From positions 12,883,791-12,947,790 of the forward strand of contig CM041294.1 of the NCBI GenBank assembly GCA_023052935.1: a stretch of 64,000 nt of DNA, given 5' to 3'. The position numbers were made by a program, and so were the translations under genes. The notes under the pieces were generated by a model. The model did not search any database. It saw only the letters and a program-made list of their open reading frames with translations, and was not told where the DNA came from. Source of the DNA: Piezodorus guildinii (lineage: Eukaryota; Arthropoda; Insecta; Hemiptera; Pentatomidae). How positions within the stretch are numbered: the first letter of the stretch is position 1; every line of letters starts with the position of its first letter. Below are positions 53,813 to 64,000 of the stretch, piece after piece.

Positions 53813-54870
53813 CATATTTTATTGAATTTTACAACTGTCTTAACATAAATACTTTTTTATTTATTTATAGTAATTTACAACTGTACTAAAGAATACAATA
53901 AGTAAATATGTAGAATGAATATTGTATGGGCAGGGAGTTTAGAATGGAAAAAGGAGTATCTATCACGGGCTATGTCTGCAACAAATAGGATGTTTAGGTC
54001 ATTATGGAGGAGTTGATTTGTGACAAAATAAGGGGCATTCGGGATTTTGGGAAGGATTTTGGATTGTAAGGACTGGATGCGGGAGGAATTAGATGGTTTC
54101 GTAGAGCCCCAAAGCTCGATTCCATACGTCCAAATAGGTCTGATAATTGTGATGTAGAAGGGGTCTTTTGTAATGTACTGGGAGTTTTGAATGTTTGTCA
54201 AGTAAGTGTTGTAGTAATCGATATCTTCGAGCAGTTTCTTGTCGTTTCAGTCTTGTGTGAGAATTCCAAGTGAGGCGCTTGTCAAGACGGAGGGCAGGAA
54301 GTCATCGGTTTGCGACGAAGGGTAAAGGTGATTTGTTGGGATTTATTTTAATCCTCCAGTTTTGACACCATTCTTCAATAGCTTTGATGTGGGACTGAAG
54401 GGTTTGGGATGCAGTAGTTGGATCATTATGGACGGATATGACACACGTGCCATCAGCATAAGTATTGAGGACAGTATGAGGATGGAGTGGAATGTCAGCT
54501 GTATAAAGGGAGTAGAGGATAGGACCTAAGATACTACCTTGAGGCACTCCAGCAGATAGGGAAAATGTGGATGAGTAGGAAAACTTGTGGTTTACCTTAA
54601 AGGTTCTGCCAGTAAGGTAGGAACGCATTAATAGGAAATATGTAGGGGTGAGGAATTGACGGAGTTTGTAAAGCAGTCCCCGGTGCCAGACTAACACAAA
54701 TACAATAAGTAAAACTGTTGAATTAGAATAAAAATCGTGAAAGGCTTGTGAAGAAACTACCCAGCGGTAGAACTTCGATGTTTATTTAGTAAGTAGATCC
54801 CGAGGCCATCTTCTTTTCAATCGCCTTGGAGGGTTGTCAGGAATATGTGAGGTAAACATTTAAATTCTTA
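53813..54870 (-). pseudogene. Jockey-like LINE family C, RT and C-terminus (copy C7), composite
   Basis: Minus frame 54697-54302 codes RT: LLYKLRQFLTPTYFLLMRSY, FSLSAGVPQGSILGPILYSL, YTADIPLHPHTVLNTYADGT, HIKAIEEWCQNWRIKINPNK. The catalytic box is YADG, not YADD, so the second metal-binding Asp is lost. It then jumps to LPALRLDKRLTWNSHTRLKRQ (deletion) and, after frameshifts, IIRPIWTYGIELWGSTKPSN (54201-53875). The 3'UTR ends near 53870. A second family C tail lies at about 54690-54860, and another tail end at 53813-53850, so three pieces are stacked. Confidence 0.85.
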
Positions 54871-55394
54871 CTCCCTACTTCAAGATCGCATGGCAAGTAA
54901 AAGCAGAGAGCACAAAAATGCCGATAAGCTTGCTCTAACGTTTTGATAACCATCATTCAATATCCCCAGTGCCGCCAACAATGTTCTCCAAAGATTACGT
55001 GTGAAACAGGAAATTCCTTGTGAATATTGGCATGAAGTCATCTTAAGACGTAGATGGATATCTGGACATTTTGGATTATGGTCGGAGTGTCAGGTATTTA
55101 TAATGAGCACAGTTGTTGCTATCTCCCTGGCATCTCGTTTATTACCTGTGCTGTAAAAGCTGTGCCTGGGTAATCTGCCTAACTCTCTTCACGGCTGCAT
55201 AAGCTATGTTTCCCTGCGCCGATCACTATCTCCTGAATCTCATTACTTGAGGTACTGCAAACAGTAAATTCTAAACTTCACATATTAATTCCTCCTGGGG
55301 AATATATCGGTGGATAGGAAAGTATTTTCGTGATATTTCTTCTACACAAAAAAAAAAAAATATACTAGTGGAAAACATAATTTGAATTTATGTG
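54871..55394. other. Unassigned GC-balanced spacer
   Basis: About 54880-55270 is not repeated in the window and no frame is convincing. Candidate ancestral single-copy DNA. Confidence 0.35.
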
Positions 55395-55499
55395 TATACA
55401 GTGCCCTCCAAAAGATAGTTGAAATAAACTGTAATTCATTTTAAAGAAGACTGTCTACGAAAATATTTTTCCAGTCCAGGTCAAAGTGCGGTAAGGGTA

Positions 55500-55640
55500 A
55501 CCTTCGTTGAAGTCAGACATTGCCCGTTGCACCATTTAGGGTAGGGATGCTGAATCCACGGTAAACTTTACTGGGCAAGGCTCACCGTTTAACCTCCAGT
55601 AAAGGGCTAACCTTCCAGGGATTTGTGAAATAGTATCACT
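55500..55640. mobile_element. Possible small TIR element remnant
   Basis: CCCGTTGCACCATTTAGGGT and inverted CGGTAAACTTTACTGG / CCAGTAAAGG pieces recall PIF/Harbinger-type MITE ends. Boundaries and TSD were not found. Confidence 0.3.
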
Positions 55641-55899
55641 TTTTTCTGCTACTATTTCAAGGAAATGGATTTGATTAACATTGAACACTTGACAGATGAC
55701 GAAGAATATATTATTAATTTGTTATTAATTAATTAATTTGTAGTTATTATTTACTAAATGTATTTTAAATTTTGTTTAATTTTCGTAAAATTTTAATCAA
55801 CATTTTCATTTTATAATTACGGTCTTATTATTTATTCCATTGAAATAGATCCTCTCTAAATACTTGACTATGTTTGGTTTTGTAAATCTAAGATACTTA

Positions 55900-56062
55900 G
55901 GTTGTTATAATTATTAATAGTTCTTTGGTGATTCCTAGGGCTATAACTTTTTTAAGTAATTTGTTCATTGTTTTCTTGACCAGACATAAATATGAATATA
56001 TACTGTTTATTTTTGTTATTCTTAAGGGACATAGTCCCAGAATAAAGTTGTATTATTATAAT
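55900..56062 (+). mobile_element. CR1-like LINE tail
   Basis: TTCTTAAGGGACATAGTCCC then AGAATAAAGTTGTATTATTA has the same hairpin-plus-AATAAA layout as 49280-49325, but with an (ATT) tail. Confidence 0.6.
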
Positions 56063-56212
56063 TAAAAATCCCACTATATTCCTGTTAAAAATAAGTTGTC
56101 TACATTCTGTATCTGGAGGATGGTTTTCAGTAGGTTCCATATCAGTTTTTGAAAATTTTGAACACAAATGATTGATTTTTCATTAACTAATTAATTTTAT
56201 TATTTTTCTTTT

Positions 56213-56682
56213 TTTCATCAGTGGTAACAAGATAATACAGTTATTTTTATAGAATCAACAAAATTAAAGGTTCTATAGAGAAAGAAAATTTAAAATATCG
56301 GCATTTAACCTAAATGATATTAAAGCCCATTAAATTTTACATCGATATAGCGAGCTTAATCGAAATCGTCGGAACCGTTTTCGAAAAAAATCGAAGAAAG
56401 GTGCACAAAATGCATGGTGTAAAGTGGCTCTTCTAGTAAGCTCATTTTGATGAAAAAGGTTTTGTAACATCTAGGGCATATATGTGTCTTAAATATGAAA
56501 TTTCAGTTTCACAGGACTTACCGTTTCCGCCCGGGAGTTACCACACACACACACACAGACCTTTTTGCTAGACTTGGTTATTTGGACTCCCTAAAATGTG
56601 TATTTCCGTTGAAAATTGAAATTCGAAAATTTTCACGATCGCAATACTTTCCCTTACTTTATATAGTAAGTGAATGTAAAAA
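56213..56682 (-). mobile_element. R900 repeat, half copy 9 (inverted)
   Basis: It retains the palindrome end (CTTACTTTATATAGTAAG at about 56653-56670), the (CA)n run (56541-56558) and the next ~350 bp. The GTTGCCCGCACCAGA end is missing. Confidence 0.85.
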
Positions 56683-56734
56683 TATAGACAAGTAGCAAAA
56701 TGATTTCAAATTATTGTCGAAGGAGTGAGAAAAA

Positions 56735-57200
56735 TAATACAAAAAAGTAAACAAACCCGGACATTAGCTGATAGACCTCGATCTGGACGTCCAAGAGTTA
56801 CTACAACAATGGAAAATAGACTTGTGCCCCTTTGCAAAAAAAAAATCCCGAAATCTCAGTAAAGGAAATTCAAGAATAATTAAAAATGTAGGTTCTACGA
56901 TCTCTCAAAATACGATACGAAGAAGTCTTTATGATGCAAAATTAAGAGGACATGTAGTTTGAAAGAAACCCTTCTTATCCAATGTTCACAAAAAAAGAAG
57001 ACTCGAATTGTGTTAAAATAAGGAAAAAAATTATTTTTAGTGACGAATCAAAGTTTGAAGCGTATGGAAATAATCGATGTAAAACAATTTGTAGATCTAA
57101 TTCAGATAATCCATATGATAAAAAATATTTGAAATCAACTGTGAAATACGAAGGTGGTCGACTGCTAGTGGGGGGATGTTTTTCTTAGTTTGGTATAGGA
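56735..57200 (+). pseudogene. Tc1-type transposase relic
   Basis: Across frameshifts: TLADRPRSGRPRVTTTMENR (helix-turn-helix and GRPR hook), ISVKEIQ-like, NTIRRSLYDAKLRG, then in frame 56982-57188 IRKKIIFSDESKFEAYGNNR, YDKKYLKSTVKYEGGRLLVG and GCFS. FSDESKF contains the first catalytic Asp of the DDE triad, and VKxGGGxxxxWGCF is the Tc1-family block. The second Asp and final Glu are missing: sequence ends at about 57200, where R900 starts. No TIRs seen. N-terminal part partial. Confidence 0.85.
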
Positions 57201-57212
57201 CAATTACAAGTG

Positions 57213-58186
57213 GTTATTACTACATATAGTAAAGGAAAGTATTGCGATCGTGAAAATTTTCGAATTCCAGGTTTTCAACGGAAATACACGTTTTAGGGTC
57301 CCCTGAGTCCAAATAACCAAGTCCCGCAAAAAGGTCTGTGTGTGTGTGGTAACTCCCGGGCGGAAACGAAAAGTCCTATGAAACTGAAATTTCATATTTA
57401 AGTCCAATAGAGGACCGAGACGTTACAAAACTTTTTTCATCAAAATAGGCTTACCATATGAGCCACTTTATACTTTGCATTCTACACCTTTTTATGATTT
57501 TCGCAAAAACGTTTCAGACGATTTTGATTAAACTCGCTATATCAATGTAAAATTTAATGCACTTTCATATCATGTAGGTTTTATTCTGATTAAAATGGTC
57601 TGACAGGGCTTAAATGTCAATATTTTAAATTTTCTTTCTCTAAAGTACCTTTAATTTAGTAGATTCAATAAAAATAACTAAATCATCTTGTTAACGCTGA
57701 TGAAAAACAGGTAAATATATAAATTGAATGAATTCGATATCTAACTAAAGGAGAAAACTGACAAAATATGTTTTTTGTGCAATTTTTTAATTTTGAACAT
57801 AGCAACAGTAATAAACATGTATAATATATCGTTGGAAAGCTAAAGATTTTAGAAAAAATATTATCTCATACACAAGCTTTTAAAAGTTAATAGAGAGTGC
57901 TGAAAAGCCGATAAAACTAAGTGATTTTTTAAAGAGAACTATAGGCGTTGATGACCCCTGGGTTTTACGCCTCAAAACCCCAAACAACAACAACAACAAC
58001 TAAGTGATTTTTTTATATGATAACATAATTGATTTTTTAATAAAACACATGTTTCTATAGAAATTCCATTTAACTATTTGTTTAATGGTTTCACTCATTT
58101 TTATGTCTTACTGTATTTGAAAATTCTTTCATTGATTTAAAAAATGGAGGTAAGTGAAAGTCGTGTGTTACCCACACCAGATTTTT
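57213..58186 (+). mobile_element. R900 repeat, copy 10, interrupted by a 67 bp LINE tail
   Basis: The left end is decayed (TTATTACTACATATAGTAAA). The right end is normal: GGTAAGTGAAAGTCGTGTGT, TACCCACACCAGA plus T-run. The insertion at 57931-57997 is described separately. Confidence 0.88.
57915..58013 (+). mobile_element. 67 bp LINE 3' tail with 16 bp TSD
   Basis: AACTAAGTGATTTTTT at 57915-57930 and 57998-58013. The insert is only the 3' terminus: AGGCGTTGATGACCCCTGGG, TTTTACGCCTCAAAACCCC and (AAC)n. AGGCGT/ACGCCT form a hairpin. Same family as 3541-3597. Confidence 0.9.
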
Positions 58187-59140
58187 AATATGATGGCTGC
58201 TCATGTTTACTACAATATATATAATTTAATAAACTAAATTTTAATTAATTAATTAAATTTATAAAATAAATAGTTAATAAAAAATCCTGCGCCCCTACAA
58301 TCTCAGAGTTTTATTATTTGTTTTAAGGAAGATAAAATTGTATGAATACTGTTCTTTATATTTTGTTTTGTTAGTGATAGACTATGTTTGAATTCACCTT
58401 AGACTTGGGACAGCCAACAAGAATCCGGTCGGAGGATCAAGAAAGCCTGGACTAAATCCTCTCGATCCGTTCTCAGTAGGCTTCTTCATTGACGGAATGC
58501 CCGAACCGGAACGAAAGATACTGAATGGGGCGGTACCATTGAGGAAGAACGGCTGATGAGGGTACTGGAGGCTTCAGTGGCGGATGCAAATGTTCCATCC
58601 CCGCTGAGTGCATCGCACCTTAGCGGTACGGCACGCTCCCTTGCTCTAATTGCCAACTAGCAACTGCTCAATTATCATTATTATAACATCTACGGAGCAG
58701 TACCCTTTGGTTTTTTGTTATTTTTCTTTATTGTCTACGAAAGTACGGATGAGATCAGCGATTAGGCGTACAGTTATCCAATGCCCGTGAGCTAAGCGTT
58801 CTTTAAATTACCCAGTCAAATAGAGCATGCGGTTCAGTTCTACATACGGTAGAACGATACGGTTAGTTTAAAGATGTTCTGAGCTCGTTAGTTTTCATAG
58901 ATTAGCCTCGGGTAGCATTACAATTCAATTTGAATGTTCATTTTTTTTAAATGTAATAGTAAATAAACGTGGTATAGAATCATGGTACAGAAAACTAAAA
59001 TAAGGTTGAAGAAAACCGAGGAAATGCCTGTGGTGGACATCCATTCGCCTAGCCTGATATTTTTTATTGTGCGCTTTGTCTCTTATACTGGATAATAGTG
59101 ACCTGCTTCGCATTAGTACAATTTGGTATTATTTATGTTT
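58187..59140. other. Unassigned spacer, GC-balanced 58390-58680
   Basis: No gene or repeat recognised. Confidence 0.35.
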
Positions 59141-59878
59141 AAAAAAATCTGGTGTGGGCAACACACGACTTTCACTTACCTCCGTTTTTAGAATAAATTA
59201 AAGAATTTTCAAATACAGTTAAAGATAAAATGAGTGAAACCATTACAGAATTAATTAAATGGAATTTTTATAGAAACATGTGTTTCATTAAAAATCTATT
59301 ATATTATTATCTAAAATAATCACTTAGTTTTATCGGCTTTTCATCACTCTCTACTAACTTTTAAAAGCTAGTGTATGAGATAATATTTTTTCTAAAATCT
59401 CAAGCTTTCCAAGGGTATATCATACATGTATATTATTATCCTTATATTCAAAAACAAAAAATTGCATACAAAATATATATTTTCAGTTTTCTCATTTAGT
59501 TGTTTTTCAAATTCGCTCAACTTGCATATTTAGCTGTTAATTATCAATGGTTACAAGCTAATTTAGTTATTTTTATAGAATCTACAAAATTAAAGGTACT
59601 TTAGAGGAAGAAAATTTAAAATATTAGCATTTAAGCCCTGTCAAACCATTTTAATGATATTAAAGCCCATTAAATTTTACATCGATATAGCGAGTTTAAT
59701 CAAAATCGTCGGAACCGTTTTCAAGAAAATCGAAAAAAGGTGCAAAATGCATGGTGTAAAGTGACTCTTCTGGTAAGCTCAATTTGATGAACAAGGTTTT
59801 GTAACGTCTCGAGCATATATTTGTCTTAAATATGAAATTTCAGTTTCATAGGACTTACCGTTTCCGCCCGGGAGTTAC

Positions 59879-59917
<39 letters not shown>

Positions 59918-59972
59918 ACACACACACATACACAGACACACACACAGACCTTTTTGCGGGACTTGGTTATTT
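59141..59972 (-). mobile_element. R900 repeat, copy 11 (inverted), with expanded (CA)n
   Basis: From AAAAAAATCTGGTGTGGGCA to CTTTTTGCGGGACTTGGTTA. The palindrome end is missing. The (CA)n tract (about 59881-59949) is the longest in the family. Confidence 0.88.
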
Positions 59973-60149
59973 ACATAATGGTCCTTAATCCACTGCTCTA
60001 GGCCTACTCTATTTCCTTATACTCATCACAACCTGGCGGTTGCTAAGTCCCGGCAATGTAATATACATTAATAATCAAGATATCAATACGTTTAAATGGT
60101 TAAACTTATTAATGAAGGACTTTGATGAGTATATTGAAAATGTTCTTTA

Positions 60150-60990
60150 AAAGCAGGCGGTAATGTTTTTTGAAGCCATGTAGGACTGTCTGGAAATGAC
60201 GCGGCAGATAGACAAAACAAACTGCCGGGAAAAAACAAACTACAAAAGAAAATGCCAAAGTACCTCTCCAAGATCTTTTAAAATGTCTGCTGAAAGAAAC
60301 AGTCCAGAAATGGCAGAATAAATATGACTGGGAGTCACAATTTAAAGGTATGGACTATTATCAAACCCAGCCAACCTTGCATGATACCATGGTTCTCAAA
60401 GAGCCAACAACTCGATAGAAAAGAAATTGAACAACTAGTAAGACTACGGACTAACCATGGCTGCACAAAAAAATATCTAAATTTAATTAATGAAAATAGA
60501 AAATTATGGCAATAGCGTGAAATAAAGTCTCTGAAGACCCGCGCCACATACTATTCCGATGCAGGAAATATGGGAAGCAAAGAGAAGCGATGGTTCCCCT
60601 AGAAACAGAAGCCATGTTTTTACAAAAGTTAGATAAAAAAAAGTTTTTGTTGATCAAGCAGTTCTTTATTAACGCTCAGTGCAAAATATAGAAAGAAAAA
60701 AAAAAATCACTTCACAGAATTTATTTTAATTTTAATAGCGTTATTGTTTTATTTATTTTCTATCTCTTTTGAGTTACCTACCTCTCTCATTCACATTATT
60801 TTATGTTATTCTCTCTTAATTTATTGATTCTTTTTTATTATTTTTGTTTCCGTAACCTAAGTTTTTATTCAACTGTGACAAACATGTATTTACTATATAA
60901 GATTGTGTGTCAAGTCTAGACGGTCATTTGTATATATATATAAATGTTTTTTGAGTTAGTAGCATGCAATAAAAAAATAAATCGTAATAT
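60150..60990 (+). pseudogene. LINE relic with RNase H end and zinc knuckle (family L)
   Basis: GLSGNDAADRQNKL (60185) is the C-terminal RNase H motif (G.xGNExAD). Then come LKETVQKWQNKYDW, LVRLRTNHGCTKKYLNLINE (60324-60515 frame) and SEDPRHILFRCRKYGKQREA (H...C knuckle). The stop is at about 60689 after QFFINAQCKI. The 3'UTR carries AATAAAAAAATAAATCG near 60967. Several frameshifts. RNase H places it near Jockey/I-type LINEs. Confidence 0.72.
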
Positions 60991-61019
60991 AAAATGAAAT
61001 TTATTTCCAAGGTGGCATT

Positions 61020-62335
61020 GTGTATTATTTTTTCTTTCCGGAAGAAGAAGCGCCAGCAGACCTACGACGTAGCGGAATCAAAAACAAGCCGGCCAATAGG
61101 ATCGTTTACCTGGGCATCACCCTAGACAGGCACCTCAAATTGTCTAAACACTGCCTCAAAAAAATTAGCTCGGCTAGGACCAAGTCCTATCGACTAAATC
61201 ATTTACTAACGTCGCACCGATGCTAACTAATATATCACCAATCATAGCGAAAAAGCTCCAGCAGTTTCAAAATGGAGTAGTGAGACGAATAGTGAGGCAT
61301 ACTTCTCTACAAAGGACGAAGACAGACCAAATACACGACACCTTCGAACTTCCGACCGTGACGAATGAACCGTGAGTTCATCTCCCGGAGACATATCAAA
61401 TTCCTTGATAGTCTCCGGTACTGCACGAACCTACTGTTTAACACACTGACTCCGACAGGACGGCCACAGCGCTGGCAAGACTATGTACAGACCCTCAGAC
61501 TAGACTGAGAAACCATAACTTGATTAACTGACATTTTGGAATTGTTGAATCCAAATTACTCATCGCTATAGACATGTCGTCAATGCCAGCCTGCTTTCAC
61601 TCATTCTGATATTTATCCTGTATACAAGTATATGTATTCTTTATTGACTTTTGATTTTGTCAATTTCTTACTGTGTACTATGATTATGTTTCTTTATATC
61701 GATTATTATTTAATTCAATTCAATCTTGTAGTTACTTGACTTAATTTTATATCTTGAATATATGAATTTGTATTCCTTATTGCTTTTGGTTTAGTCAATT
61801 GCAGTCTATTTCTGTATACTGTTTCTTATAATTGTTTTTGTAAAAATTAGGGATTATGTAATTCAATTTTATATTTTCATGCCTTAATTTTATATTTGCA
61901 TGCCTTAATTTTATATCTTGTATATATGTATATGTATTCCTTACAGCTTTTAAACTTAGTCAATTACTGCTTCATACTGTGTTACTTTATTTATAATTGT
62001 TTTTATATTCCTTATGTATTATATTGTTTTTGCTGTGTAGTGTGTTACTGCTTCTTTATAATTGTACTTTATATTTCTTATGTATTATATAATTTTTTTT
62101 GCTGTATAGTGTGTTACTGTTTCTTTATAAAATTGTGTTGTATTATTTAAGTATTGTATTGTTTCATACTATATACTGTTACTGTTTGTTATTGTACTTT
62201 TATTGAATTGCCGCAGGTGAACTCCTTTCCCACACACGGGCTCGCCTTAGTGGGATAGTGACTTCTACTTGCACTGTAATATGTCTGTGTTTTGATTCAA
62301 ATAAAGAAGTTTATAAACAAAAAAAAAAAAAGAAA
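61020..62335 (+). pseudogene. LINE family E (Jockey-like), C-terminus and long 3'UTR
   Basis: Frame 61020-61226: RSGIKNKPANRIVYLGITLD, RHLKLSKHCLKKISSARTKS. After frameshifts: TNISPIIAKKLQQFQNGVVR, RIVRHTSLQRTKTDQIHDTF, then TGRPQRWQDYVQTLRLD-stop (61508). VYLGITLDRHL and the GRPQRW..YV end are post-RT landmarks. An ~800 bp 3'UTR (repeated TTTATAATTGTTTTTATATT-like phrases) ends GATTCAAATAAAGAAG and poly-A (62320-62331). Confidence 0.78.
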
Positions 62336-63323
62336 GACTAGTGTGAGCCCCATCACTAGACGTGACTCCCATTCGCTCCCATTTACCAAACATTTTCGTA
62401 TCCTCTCTCCCCTTTTATAATGCATGTAATGCAGAAAAAGATATCGCATATTCCTTCCTCTATTTCCGATTTCTAACCCCCAACTCCCATGGGGCTATGA
62501 AAAAAAAAAAAAAAAAAAAAAAAGGTGTACACTATATTCGAAGCTATTATTGAGAGTGTTATACGAAATAAATTATGCATTATTTTAATTAAACGTATAA
62601 TACAAAAATAAATAATACATAAGGATAATTTAATCAACAGAGTGAAAGCTTAAAAATTGGGACAGGATATTATTTACACGTATCCTCACTTATTTTTTTT
62701 TAACAGCTTCATAATAAAAAAAAATAAAGACGATCCGTTTTGCATCACTAATTAGAACTTGGAAGGTAATCTTCCGCGCTTGAGAACTTAACATTTTGTT
62801 ATTGTTTTTTGCTAACAGTTAAGATTTTTTCCTTTTTTTTTTTTTTTTTTTAGATAGGCTGCTTCTTCATGAACAATGCATAGGCTAGCTTCCTTCATTA
62901 ACTGAACATGGTCGGGAAAAATGATAATTATAATTTCAGAAACAGTTCAACATTTCACGCTCCGGAACCAAACGTTTACCGGGTTCATGATTCCGTGCGG
63001 AATCTAATTCTCATTTGCAAAATTTCAATCCATTTTTAGATCATTACGGCTGCTAATAGCTGAATTAAAAATGCATAAGTCATTTTCGTTGTTAGGCTCA
63101 TACAGTTTAACTCAGGCATGCAGAACTACGAATTCACTGTAAATGTGAATGAAAAACTAACTGCAGCTGAAGCAATTGAAAAGTAAAGGCATATAATTGC
63201 TGTAGTATCTAATTCGGCTTAAGTAGTATTAGTTAGGCTAAATTTATCAGATTATCAACTATGTATGAAATATTTAAGATTAATTATAATGCATCGTTTA
63301 TTTGTTTATTTATTTTTTTTTTT
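62336..63323. other. Unassigned spacer
   Basis: Contains A-runs (62500-62523) and a T-run (62829-62850). About 62880-63120 is repeat-free and GC-balanced. No gene recognised. Confidence 0.35.
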
Positions 63324-63464
63324 GTTTCTATATAAATTCAATTTAATCAATTCTTTAATTGTTTCACGTATTTTTATCTCTAACTGCATTTGAAAATTCT
63401 TTCATTGATTTTAAAAATGAAGGTAAGTGAAAGTCGTGTGTTGCCCGCACCAGATTTTTTTTTT
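63324..63464 (+). mobile_element. R900 right-end fragment (copy 12)
   Basis: The last ~140 bp only: GTTTCTATATAAATTCAATT ... GGTAAGTGAAAGTCGTGTGT, TGCCCGCACCAGA plus T-run. Confidence 0.88.
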
Positions 63465-63499
63465 ATAATACCTTTTAAGCGGATTTAGCTGTGAGCAAA

Positions 63500-63960
63500 A
63501 GGAAATCTTGATAATGGGGAAAAAGCCCCGAAACGTTGACTACATTTGACAAATTGCATAACAATGATGATAAAAAGATATGTAAGAAAAAAAATTGTGC
63601 TGGGTTTAATATGAATAAATCAGACAATCTTCCTCAAGTTGTACTGATCTAGAATGTCAAAAATCACATTAAACAATAAGGTCATTCGTTTATATCACTT
63701 CATTTAACACATACAGGTTATTTTGCGCACTTTTTGTTTATTATTTTATTTATTTATTTTTTTTATTATTATTTTTTTTTTTATTTCACCTTTTGTTGCT
63801 AATCATCGTGTTTGCAGTTCCGATTAAATCATAATGTTCATTGTTCCTAATGTTCTGTTTTATTCTTATTGATTATAGGACTTTTAAAATCTTTTTTTCC
63901 TCACCATAGGTAAGTCAATCGTCTTCTGAAGATGTTTCGGGCAATAATAACCACACGCAG
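63500..63960. repeat. Two Penelope/hammerhead-like motifs
   Basis: TTGATAATGGGGAAAAAGCC then CCGAAACGTTGAC (63508-63541) has a GGGG/CCCC stem followed by GAAAC. CTTCTGAAGATGTTTCGGGC (63921-63940) repeats the GAAGATG theme. No RT or GIY-YIG coding lies between, so only motif-level support. Confidence 0.4.
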
Positions 63961-64000
63961 TTTTTTGCTCTTAAAACCAAAACAACATAAAACAATAGTT

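Noticed and set aside
57931..57997. Hammerhead ribozyme (TGATGA core) in the 67 bp tail
   Set aside because: TGATGA is present but no GAAA strand follows the helix; a simple 3' hairpin explains it.
1..64000. Bacterial, phage or viral genome content
   Set aside because: No operon-like gene packing, ribosome-binding sites, or capsid/envelope genes. Every recognised protein domain is from transposable elements.

Overview
The window reads as AT-rich intergenic chromosomal DNA from an arthropod, most likely an insect. The basis is the mix of repeats: mariner and Tc1 relics, RTE-, Jockey- and CR1-type LINE relics, three tRNA-derived SINE families, Helitron ends ending in CTAG, and abundant (TA)n. 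Hemiptera or a similar TE-rich order would fit, but the order cannot be fixed from sequence alone. I found no intact host protein gene, no rRNA or stand-alone tRNA gene, no CRISPR array and nothing bacterial. Nearly every longer open frame is transposon coding sequence, a microsatellite, or chance.

Layout. 1-9.1 kb: LINE 3' ends, the first copy of a ~0.9 kb repeat (called R900 here), a ~1.9 kb foldback structure split by a CR1-like LINE tail, and a chimeric LINE block. 9.1-24.9 kb: a Helitron end, three full-length R900 copies, two internally deleted mariners, a SINE, several microsatellites, a TIR element and a complete non-autonomous Helitron (23502-24904) that carries a SINE and sits against another R900 copy. 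25-31 kb: R900 remnants, two 130-150 bp insertions, and a 3.4 kb tandem array whose unit carries a hAT-like MITE. 31-42 kb: R900, tRNA-SINEs (one nested inside another), a 353 bp MITE, LINE relics, a third mariner, and a ~700 bp GC-richer repeat-free island. 42-50.8 kb: LINE relics from several families, one with a 5' inversion, plus a 2.25 kb inverted duplication with ~0.7 kb arms. 50.8-64 kb: further R900 copies, LINE and Tc1 relics, and Penelope/hammerhead-like motifs near the right end.

How the parts relate. Target-site duplications and nesting give a relative chronology. R900 is older than the Helitron at 23.5 kb, and a SINE lies inside that Helitron. A 67 bp LINE tail, a Jockey-type LINE tail and possibly the Helitron interrupt R900 copies. 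RTE-like LINE 'B' looks young: its 7.0 kb copy has an undamaged 127-codon frame and a clean TSD. Coding potential is otherwise degraded throughout. The most distinctive signal is R900: ~12 copies in 64 kb with subterminal inverted repeats, a palindrome at one end and a length-variable (GT)n. That layout resembles the Helentron-associated (HINE/DINE-1) group, although the assignment is inference.
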